DNA of 64,000 bases from Antedon bifida (Eukaryota; Echinodermata; Crinoidea; Comatulida; Antedonidae), in NCBI GenBank assembly GCA_963402885.1, contig OY727101.1, positions 19,258,417-19,322,416 on the forward strand. Reading direction: 5' to 3'. This document shows positions 22,101-34,100 of this stretch, piece by piece. The notes beneath the pieces were generated by a model. That model worked only from the letters and a program-made list of their open reading frames with translations, searched no databases and had not been told where the DNA came from. The first letter of the stretch is position 1; every line of letters begins with the position of its first letter. A program made the translations under genes and the position numbers.

Positions 22101-25100
22101 TGAAAAACAACTTGAATACAGTATCCTATTTTGTTTTATGGTTTGATAAGGTGTCTAGACATTTTGTAACTTGTGTAAGATCAGTTAAAAGGTGGCCTTT
22201 TTACGGGATATAGTGGAAAAACTAGGGCAGTATTCTTTTCACATAAACTATGTTTAAATTAAATAACATGAATGTTGCAAAGTGACATTGTTTTGATTCC
22301 CCGGGTTGCATCAATCTTTTTGCAACTCTCATATTATGATGAGGATACGTCAGTGTTAAACTTGCATCTGATTATCTGCTAACTATGTAGTTATTGCTGT
22401 CTTAAAATTGCTAAACGCTCAGACCAGCCTCACTCCCATTAACAAATTAGGACATAATTATAAAATCAATCAGAGTGAAATTGTTTTTATTACTTTGGCT
22501 AGAACTAGGTCATGTGATGGTTGGCGACACAGTATATTATTTACTGGTAGGTACAGTAACAGTATATAAAAACAAAACATAAAAATGCATTGTTTATTAT
22601 TACTAACATGTTAATTATAGATTTATTTGTAACACTAAAACTAAAAGATTGCCGACAGAATTTATAAATTATTTATACTATAATTGCGTAAATTATCGAC
22701 TTCGTGTATCACGCAAACTATTATCAAACAACAAATTAAATGAATTCAGACAATTTTACTGGTAGGATTTGAACACCAACAACTCAATTAATTATATCTG
22801 CAAAGTTTGTAGTAACTATTACATCATACCATTACACTACAATACATTTAGCCCACATAACAAGAGTGATGTCATATTTTAGATAGATCTCCAATCCCAA
22901 AACAAGCTCCCTCTAATTATACTAATATATTTGCTGAGAAATATATGGTTCTACAAAGAGAAAAGTATAATGACAGTGTTGTACATTTTGTCAATGAGCC
23001 TAAATAGATTTCATTCTTGGAGTTAGAGGCCTGTCCTCTCTACCACAACCTAGATATAAAAAAAACCCAGCTGCACGGCAATTAATGTTTGTGAATATGA
23101 TGTTGCCTCTGCTCTGCTTAGCAATTTGGACTCATTACCATTACGAAAGAGGATTCTTATCAATTATATTTAATTGCCTATAATTAACTGATAACATTAA
23201 AGTTGATGTGTGTAAAAATGCCTATTGTGTTCAGTACCACACCAGGTGTAAATCTAACTTTCATAGTTCAACCATTTAGAAATATAACGGAAGGAAACAG
23301 GAAGAGTGTATGGAAAGACAAGTTTGCATCTGTGTTGATGAATTCATTCATTCATTCATTTATACATCCATTGTAAGGGTGCGTGACACAGTGGGTTGGA
23401 CATTTAGTCTACTGATCATGAGATCGTAAGTTCGAATCCAACGCTCGTCGCATTTCTTGTAACCTTGGGTAAAACACTTTACTTTACTTTTGCCTCTCTC
23501 TATGCCCAGGTGTACAAACTGGTACCTGGTAAGGTCAAGACACACCTTTGCTGATTACTACTGCATTATGGGAGTACAATTTCATATCTGTTTGATAAAA
23601 TAATGACCAGGCTAATAATATGTACAGGCTTTGAGGTTACACAACATTAGGCTCTTTATAAATCCAGGATTATTATTATTACTTATTACTATAAGATTAA
23701 CAAACGATTATTTGTGTCCCTGATTTAACTTTTATAAAATGACTTTATTTTATTTGTTTTGGGGACAATCAATTAATCAATCAACTCTAACAGTATCAAT
23801 TACAAAAATGTAAATTATTTAACAAAAATTAAATTATTAATTATGCTTATTCGCACGCAATCCTGTGCCATCAGATCCGTCAATACATTCCCACCAACAT
23901 CAATGGGAACACAGGCTTAGCCGAGTCCAACGTTCAAAGTCATTGTTGTCAATATTCACACGTATTAAACAAAGTCGTTGTCGTTCAAAGATAGAGAATC
24001 CAACCCTTTTACACCTCGAAACAAAAAAGGTACATGTTTGTCTCTGCCCGATATTGACCGACCGAGGCCTGATAAACAGGGCTGGACAAGAATAACATCA
24101 CTGATCCACACCTGTGGATTTCATAGGGCCATTCAATTTAACAATTATTATTATCTAGGTAATTTAATAGAATGATTAATGATAAAAGTCTTTCACCAGA
24201 TAAAGCACACTAAACCATTTGATATATGTACAGGATGGGCCTGTAAAACTTGCCAGTAAATAACTAGCCCATTTTGGCAAGTCAATTTTATTTTACAATT
24301 TCGTATGTTATAACTTTTGTCAATGACCAGTAAAAATGAAATGGAATTCGGGTCAGTAATAAACTGGTTTATACTTGCCACGTGGGTCAGTTAAAATAAC
24401 CTTAATTAAAGATTACTTACATTTTTCATGATTTATATAACTATTTATTAACTGCTTTTCTCCCTAATTTCTAGTATAAAAATGCTATTTGTTTGTAACT
24501 AATAATAAAATCTAAGTGTTGATGTTTATTTTGATTAAATTAACTATCCACCTATATAATAACAATGCACTGTATGACAAAGGAACAATCCTACATAGAT
24601 ATTTCAAATTTAGATAATTTCCATAAAATAGGCTTTGCAATAATAATTACAAATGACTAGCCAGAATAAATATTGTTGTTACCAACACAACAACAAAACA
24701 ACAAAACAGTGGGCATAAAGGTACTAGTCACCGGCGAAATAAGACACACTCAAATTACAACAAAAGGGGGTTGAGAATTAATTTAGCCAACTACTGGTTG
24801 TTTTCACTCACTGACCCTTTTAATAATCGTTTAGTCATCATCTTTAACAATGCCTTTAGTACCTGTTTAGTTCAGGAACAGGAAAACCTACTGTATACCT
24901 GTTTAAGATTTAGGGATCACCTTAAATATGAATTTCTAATTTACGTAATACAGTCAACTCTCCCAATACCGGACACCTTTGGGCTGGAAAAAATCTGATG
25001 TTCGGAATGTGTGTTTAATGGTAAAAATGAATTTAGGACTGTTTGGACTTCAGAAAAGTCTGGTAATGGGAGAGTTTGATTGTACAGGATTATACTATAA

Positions 25101-28100
25101 TTTTATGTACAGTACTAACAATTCCTCAGTACCGGTTTAGTTCAGGTAAACAGGAAAACCTACTGTAAACCTGTTTAAGATTTAGGGATCACCTCAAATT
25201 TCTCCATTTTACAATTATGTAATACATGATTACAATATAACTGAGGGTGTGTATCATACAGTTATTACTCATCCACTCACTGATTTTATTAATGATTGTT
25301 TGTAAACAAAGAATCTCCATCAAATAAGTTTAAAAGAATTAGTAATTTTAGAAAAAGAATTTTCAGTCCATAAAAAATTCTCTGTAGTTCACAAACATAT
25401 CACCTTATTTCAAGGTCAACAGGTAAAAAATAAGCGACAACCAAGCTACAGTATAGTCCAAGGGTATGTTTCTGCTGCAGAGCGCCGAATAAACCGATTA
25501 TTTCAAAAATGTAATTTTTATTTTGACTGCATTTCTGCTCAATTTTTTTTTTTTTTTAAAAATCAGTGGGTGGTCGTTAGAATTACCCAAAATGCACTTG
25601 GTCCTGGCGGTAATTCAAACGTTACTGCAGTGTAGTTGACTCAAAGTCAGCAGCTGTCAATCAAATAACCGTTATTTCATGTTGCAGCAGAAAATTGCTC
25701 AGTGATAACCGGTTAAATGGCGTTCTAACACCGAATTGAATGTCACAAATTAACACCGTTTTAAAGCGGTTATTTTTTTTCAGCAGAAACCTAGACCCTG
25801 TAACGGACAGACTGATATAAAAATCATGTTTGTGAAACAGTTAAAAACAAGACCAAGTATAAATAGTATTGAAGTGTTCTTACCTTGAATTAGAAGGGCT
25901 CGTTAAGACATCACTGCTGCCCGAGATGTTTCTTTGTCTGTAAAATAACAACATTTCAAGTTACCATACACAGTATACGTGACCAGGATTTCAGGATATG
26001 TTATTTGTATGCTAAATGTGCGCATCATTTACATGTTGACTCATTTAGGACATCTTGACTGAAGAGTATTTCATATCTCCATTCTACACAGCTATGCGTC
26101 AATTTTTTTATTCAGTGCTGTATACGCGTATCCGCGTCAAGAAAAACGAAAAGTTGTTAATGCTATACGTGCAATCTGACACGAACTTCAACTGGAGAAG
26201 GGTCGCAGCAGGTGTGAAAGACCCTTTAATATATTACATTGATCACATGGCTTACATAGACTTGTAACCTAATGTCGTAATTGCGTATTCAGAAACCACA
26301 TGTGCCTACTGTACGTGTTGTGCGCCTACTGTACTGTACGTGTCGTGCGCCTACTGTACTGTACGTGTCGTGCGCCTACTGTACATGTTGTGCGCCTACT
26401 GTACATGTTGTGCGCCTACTGTACATGTTGTGCGCCTACTGTACATGTTGTGCGCCTACTGTACATGTCGTGTGCGTACATGTAGTGCGCCTACTGTACA
26501 TGTTGTGCGCCTACTGTACATGTCGTGCGCCTACTGTACATGTCGTGCGCCTACTGTACATGTCGTGCGCCTACTGTACATGTCGTGCGCCTACTGTACA
26601 TGTCGTGCGCCTACTGTACATGTCATGCACCTACTGTACTGTACATGTCATGAAATTCATGCCATTGGTCATTAACAGATTTAAACTGCTGCAACATCAC
26701 CTGACCTATGAATAAATTAACATAAATTTGGATGACTTATAATGTTTGATGGCTAGGTATGCACAGCAATTGTGCTATTATTGATTAGTTTATAACATAC
26801 AATTATGGATTGGCATCTGGAAATTAATCTTGTTGAGAATGTTATCATCAGGGAGAATGTGCATACTGTAGAGCAATAAAATGCCTTCAATCTGAATCAC
26901 CAATGGTCTAAAGCCTTGTTCGCACTGATAACTTGACCCAAAGTTATCAGTAAATGTGACCATTGTCCGCACATGGATAACTTCATGCAGTTAGTTTTAC
27001 CAGGTTTTAACAAAATTTAACAGTGATTTAAAAAACTGTGATTGATTTGCCGTGGTGAAGGTCATGTGTTTATCAAAGTTGCACATTCAGATTGGACTTT
27101 TTAGCCAACATGGTTAGTTTTACCGCGACTATTTTATGGTACTGCATGTGGAGCAATTTTTAACTGCTATGCAATCTCAGTCTAAATTTGACCTAACCTC
27201 AGAAGGTCATGTAATGCAAAATTCTGACTACTTTCTGGGAATAACGACAATAACGTCATCAGTTTATGTCATCAGTTTATCGGTTAGCAAAAATTAGGCT
27301 CCAACAGCGATTTCAATGTTTATAAACAAACTACTGTACCAAACCGGTTTTTATAAAGAGTATTTAATGGTTCTTTTTAAACTGCACATTTTCTTGAATC
27401 ATAGAGTTCAAATTCAACAACCTTAAGACCATAGAGTTCACAAAGAATCTTAGAATCTACAAATCGGTTTTAACCACTTCCTGAAGAATAGCGTCAACAA
27501 GCGGAATTCACAATGAACACCTTGCGGTTCACTGCCTCCCCTCTTATCAAAAAGGATGATTTTAATTTATAAATCATATGGACAGAAATTATGATAAAAA
27601 CAAAGTACTTAGTACATTTACAAAAACTATAGACCTCATATAGACCGCACTGCTTATAAGTGTCATACAGTATTGTACTCAGTAATGGTACATAATTACT
27701 GTGCCAGTGTATAATAAAATTGTTTCCACTACAGTAATTGTTTAACCCAAGGCATTGAGTAGGTTCATTCAGATGTTATAGTACCTCTACCATGTCACCT
27801 CTTCCTTTTCTTGAAAGAAATAATGATGCTGCTGGTGGGAAGAGGTCAGGGTTCAAGAAATGTACTATTTTACAGTAATTGTCTGATAATATCAGTGATA
27901 TGGGTGCTTTATTGTTATATCCGACTTGTACTGTACAGTACTACTGTATATGTAGCGCTCTAGTGCAGCGAAAAATATGCCAATAAAAAATTGTTTTTCC
28001 AGGTAACCTCTAATAATTTAGATAAAATATTAAATTATTCCATAAAAATACACTTAGACTTAGAGTACAGTATTCTTACAATATACTGTACAGTATGTGG

Positions 28101-31100
28101 TACAGTACTACTACAGCAGTGTACAGCAATGTACTACTGTGTACAGTATGTGGAACAGTACAGTACAGTACCTGTAGTATCAATTATGTATGTACAGGTG
28201 CTGTATGCAGAGGAAACTAAAAAATCACCACATCCCTTCAAACTCCACAATAATACTAATACAGGTAATTTTGAGGTATGTACAGTTCCAGGTCCTGCAG
28301 TAGTTTCCATTAACACTTTATGTACAACAGTCCTACCAGTGTACCATTTTGGTTCACACACACACTGCTCCACATTCCAAATACTGTATGTATCGCTTAA
28401 TTAATGCACGCATTTGAATACTGTAATTGAACAGTAGGATGTCACTGTTTATACTGTACGCTATAGTCTGTTACTGTACACAGTAAAAAATACAAATTAC
28501 CATAGTTTGACATTAATGTTAATTTAACTATGGGAAGTATTTGTCCTTTATAATTATTGTACAGAACCTACAGTACTCATACAGTATCTCATACAGCAAC
28601 ATCTTTCTCGTATAGTACTAAACATCTCTTTAAACTATACTGTGTACAGAATACTGTACTGTAGATAGTATTTTTCTTTATTGATTTCCAAAAGGTCATG
28701 ATTATTGTTCAATTACTCCATAAAACATTTAATGTCGTCGGTAAACTGTAATTTGATGGTTATTTTTAGACTATTTGCCGTGGCGGTTAGCCCTTCCTAC
28801 TCAATGAATAGACTGTAGTAAGGTTGTGGTGAGAGCATTCAATACAGGCCACTGAATGAAACTTTTTAAATTTCCTAAAGAATATTCTTATTTTTTTCCC
28901 ATCTGTATTTCAAAGAGCATTGTCCACAGTAGGAAGTTAAGTATATAATTATTAAACTATTTATTACAAAGGTTATAACTACCAATTATTGTTTTGACCT
29001 AGAAAATTAACCTCCTTTACTGCTCGTCAATTGATAATGTAAACAAAAGAAAATTGCTGGTTATCAATATGATTATTTATTGTAAAGAATAATTCTATGT
29101 AATAATTGAGGTAAAAATTACTTTTATTATACTGTATATTTCACCATACAGTATTTCAAGAGGATTACCCGGCCAACATGAGCTTATTTTATGGGGCCAT
29201 CAAGCCTGCACTCTACGGTAGTACAGTGGTTTAACATTATCGGTGACGATCTAAGATCTGTTTTTGTTTTAAATGTTTGATATTTCTGAAAAAGACCACA
29301 CTGATTTTCAATGATTACAAAATAAACATTAATGTCCATAATTAATAACACTATAAGTAGGTATCCCAATGAAGCGGATTTTCGTTAAGGCGATTTTAAC
29401 ACGTTCGTGAAATTTCAAAAAGTGACATGTCTTTGAAGTTAAAAATAAACTATTTCTTATGTAGCCATGTGAATAAAATTTATATGTCTAGAAAGATCTT
29501 GTTTAAGAGTTTATTTATATATATTTTTAATCTATGTTTATTAAATATTTTAATAGAAAACGCGAGTTAAAAAGAGGTACAAAAGCCGGCGAGCCGAAAT
29601 CCGCGCGCTAAAAATAACTTCGGAAAACACCTACCCATTTTCAAAACACGATCGCTCGGCGACCATAATAGGTGGTGGAGTAATTTTTGTTGCATGTTAT
29701 CAGGCTTTAAATACTCTTTATTTTGATATGTAAATCGGTTATTATTATTATGTACATCCGCCTCAAATGTCAATTTTTCCGATAAAAATTAAATGTTTGA
29801 GTCTTTCTCATTATCAAAATCTGGGGAATTTAGTATTGAATTGAAGCTAATTTATATTTCTGTTTGATAAACTACATTGTTTTATTTGTCTTTGCGTGGT
29901 CGTCGTGCGAAGAGACCAACAAGACCAACCACTTAAAAAAATAATCCCTATCGAAAATAAAAGTATTTACCATTTTCCTTGCAGGGGGGTTTCAGTTCTC
30001 AGCTTATTACTAAATTACCGACGCCCAGGCAATTTGCATGGTATGCATGTATTAGCGCGTTAAATTATGATTGGATACCCCCGCAGTGGACTGTTCCATT
30101 TTCTTTGTCTTTACTGCACACACGAGGCATGGCGAAGAATGTCGCTTCTCGTGGAATATTTGCTTCGAAACGTCAATTTTACCTATTTATTAAAGTATTT
30201 AATAAGTGGAGTATTTATCAAGCTACTATATAAAGCAAGTACGTTAGGAATAAATGTACCGAAGGAATTTAAGAAGCTTTAAATTTGCTATGCAGCGGCC
30301 GTAACCCATTCTATGTAGGCGGCCGAAAGGCGCTTTTGACAGGGTTGCCGTTATATGTATACGCTGTATCATGGCCTAAACTTGATTCCGTATTTCAATA
30401 TAAAGTGCACCTTACGTTTAGAATATTTGAAAAGGAAATAAAATTAAACATACTAATATATACTATTGAAGTAATTACTTAGTTAAATTTGAAATTCGTC
30501 TGCTTTCCTCCCGATATTTCTTCGGCAGAATTTATATTAGTGGTGTTAGGCTTTAGGCCTATAAACTTAACTTGTAGGCGCGGCCGAGTTTACGCCCGGA
30601 ATGGAATCGAACGCATAATAAGCAAGGGCTTAATTCTAATTTTTAGCGGTTCGAAAATCAATTAAAATAATATTTATGATTATAATTAAAAATTTAAATT
30701 CTAGAATTATAAAAAAATGTATACTTACGAAAAATAATATTTAAAAAAAAAGAAACAATAGCCACACAGTTTTTTAACACAATATATATTTTTTTACATT
30801 TTAACATTTTTTAACAATATTTATGTTGTATTTCAGAAATACCTACCCGTCAATATAAATAATCTTACTAAAATACATATTACATTCTATGCAATGCAAA
30901 AAAAAAGAAGTCAATTCATACACTGGTTCAAAAGTTACGAATCATTTAAAGACAGGAACTTTTTGGGCATTTTTGAGACATTTGGAAAAAATTAGCGCAA
31001 AAAGCCCTAAGACTAATTTTGGAGGCCGATATCTCAAAAAAAAATTTTGAGGACCCCCCCAAAAAAAATAGTCTTGTACAACTCTGTGGTATCTATGGGT

Positions 31101-34100
31101 TTAGCAAAAATTAGAACTTTCAAGTTATTAATATAAAAGTTATAACCCTTCAAAAATGGTTCCAAATATAATTGGAAAAAATGCCATTTTTCAACCAAAA
31201 ATCATTGTTTTTTGGCAACTTCAACGGACGATAACTTTTGAATGGATAATCCGATTTCAATCATTTAAATTGCAAAAGTTTATGTTCAGTAAGTTCCTTT
31301 TGATTAACTGAAAGAAAAAGTACCATCATTAATTTGAAATTTTACATTGGGATACCTACTATAAGGCAAATTATTTATGTTTATACATTACATATTTTAG
31401 TTCATACACTACTGTATAGGAACTATTGCTTAATGCAATGGAAAATACCGTACATTAAATACCACAGCACAAATCTTATTTGTTGTTATGTTAACAGTAA
31501 CGTTGATACTAAAATATCTCATTAATATAGTAGTAGATTGACCATATGGAAGCAGCCCAATGGTCTTGGGTTGTGCCACAATATGGACAAAATGCCAGTT
31601 GTTTATTTACTACTTTTCTAAAATTATCTAACAAAGAAATTATCTTCAGTGTTGTATTCTCATTACATAAATTGAACAGAGTGCGGAATATAATTCAGTA
31701 ATTACAATCTACTGCATAGTGAATACTGTAACTACATTTTATTGAAAGCGTGACCTACATAACACAAAGTAGGTCACAGCAACTCTTACAGTACCATTGA
31801 TGTAGGAAAAAAAATATGGCTTCGTTTGTATGGCCTGCGTAGGTACTGTAGATCATAAGGCATTGTTTTGCATGAAGCCTACCTGTACAACAGTTTTGTA
31901 GCCTACATTAATAATACAACAGTACTATTATCTACTAAACTATATGTGTCACTGTCAATTGTAGGGTGGATCATAGGGTTAATAAACACAATTGTCACCA
32001 CCTACATATAAAATTTTTTTAAAAAATGAATGAATTGTAAAATATTAGATTTAATATTTATTGGAGGCAGGACTCTTGAAAACATTTTATTGTGTTTTGT
32101 ACTAGTATTACTGTACTGCAGTGGCGTAACGTAGAGGCCTGAGGTCCCTGGTTTAGGAAACCTAAAGTGGTCCTCCAAGTTCCAATGTCTTTTCGGCATA
32201 TTTTAATGCCTGTTTTTTCCTCTGGACATTAATCATGGGCCCCCATAAGCTCCGGGGCCCCTGGGTTTAGCCAGTGAGCGCTCTACGCCATTGCTGTAGT
32301 GCTCATTGCTGTAGTGCTCATTGCTGTTCTGCATTTCAGTAGTTCAAATAAATAGAAAGTAAACATACAAAAGGTTTTTTAATTTTTCAATTGTAAATCT
32401 GTACGCGGTGTCATTTGCAATTTACATTTCATAAATTGTCTCCTTTTATAGTTCTTAGTTGTGATCTAATCAATATTAATTGGTTTGATGGAGGTTTGCG
32501 CAGTTTAGCAATACCCCTACAGTACACACCAGATTCCAATACTGACAATTTACAGTACTGTACCGTACATACCAAAAGATAAAACTAGTCAATTTAAAAA
32601 TTTATCTACAGATATTTGTAGAGAGTACATTTAGTACTAATCATTTCTTTTCCTTGTTCAACGCACCTGTTCCTTATGAAGAAATGTTCAGTAATTTTTT
32701 CCCTTGATGATATGCAAGATGATCTTTCCCTTAGATCTTTCATTTTATTCAGATTTTACAGTTGACAATAAATTAGTTCATGATGTTCCTTTACCTCAGC
32801 TACCATCCCATGGGCTTACAAACTAAACTACCAAACCTTCATGATCTTCTATAGGTCAAAGCTCATTATGTTTTGTGTAGAATTCTTCTTCTACTGTAAA
32901 ATCATGACTTTTCATTTTTGGAATAAAAACTAAAGGGAGAGTAGTGAAAAATAAGGAAATCAATATTTTAATGTACAATCGTATCTACAGTGTTCTGCAA
33001 ATACAGTTCTATCTCTGTAGAAATCAATACTGTAAATTAATAATATTAAAGATTGATCCTATTACCATAAATGAGTACAAAAAGTCAAGTATACAGTATT
33101 GTAGTTACTTCATTAATGCACAATATCAAATATAGCTTCTGTTTTAAATGCCTACAAACAATACCACATTTCAAAGTGTTATATTTTCTTTTCCGATTGG
33201 CAGCAAATTACCAATTTTTTTTCTGGTATAAACCATGCTGGCTAAACCAGATTTGGGAAAACACTGAACACATCACAAAATATTTAAAGTACAAAATTGT
33301 GAAAGTTCTCCTGTTTCATATTGACTTTTGCAGGCCAGTAAGAACTTTTGGAGATATGACGTTGAGTGTGTGGGGCACTACTGTACTTGATTCAATCACT
33401 TTTATTTTATGTGGCTTCAATGGGGTTTGCTATGTTTTGTGGAGGTTTGAAGGTTCAGCAATACCTGATTGTGTGAACTGAAACTACAGGTACCCAAGGA
33501 ATATTTTTGGAAAGTTTATCTATATACAGTAGGTAATTTTTACCCGAGCATTCATCCATTGTATACTTACTGTACATAAAGACTTAAATTAAATATCAAA
33601 TTACCTTAAGTTCCTAAATCTGTATCTTGATCTGGAGAAAATTGAAAGTCTGTAAACTTTGTTTGTGTTCTTGAATTACAATAAGGAATGCAAAAAGCAT
33701 AGATCAGTACACAAAGGATTAGGATTGAGTTACAGTTTGCTTACTAATCAAAGACACAGACTAAAAACTTTTCAAACAGAATTTGCGACAACATTTCAGT
33801 AAAACTACAGTAGCCAACGTTCTTGTCGGTCTATACCAGTCGGCTTTTCCACTAAAATTCTCAATTGACACTGTCCATGATTTTTTATTTTGTTAAACAA
33901 AATTATGCATGGAAACAATGTTCTATGCGTATGAGGTCATTATTTGTCATCTCTCTAATTATCCAATTTAAAATATCAACTCGGAAAAAAAAAACTTTTG
34001 AACTCGTATCTACATTTACACTATGTAAAGAAAATGTGAGATGAAATCGTGATGGTAAACCCTCATGTTCGTACTGTACACTGTACCACCAAATCGAAAA

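Larger units (their letters stand above)
17272..25883 (-). other. bHLH-PAS intron 2 (8.6 kb)
   Basis: Bounded by the exon ending at 25884 (donor GTAAGA on the minus strand) and the exon starting at 17271 (acceptor TTTCAG). Contains family B copies, a family C copy, two DIRS terminal relics and one tRNA-derived SINE. No further exon or other gene could be supported. Confidence 0.6.

Noticed and set aside
23377-23460. Intact tRNA gene
   Set aside because: A- and B-boxes are present but the acceptor and anticodon stems do not pair well, and it is followed by a SINE body.
26281-26715. 144-, 111- and 61-codon open frames rich in Cys, Tyr and Val
   Set aside because: They are three frames of one 20-bp tandem repeat with no stop in the unit, not a gene.
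27991-28404. 137-codon open frame
   Set aside because: Consists largely of TACTGTA/TGTACAG-rich sequence; no domain and no splice context.
33071-33481. 136-codon open frame in the bHLH-PAS intron
   Set aside because: No family resemblance, and the composition is like the surrounding intron.
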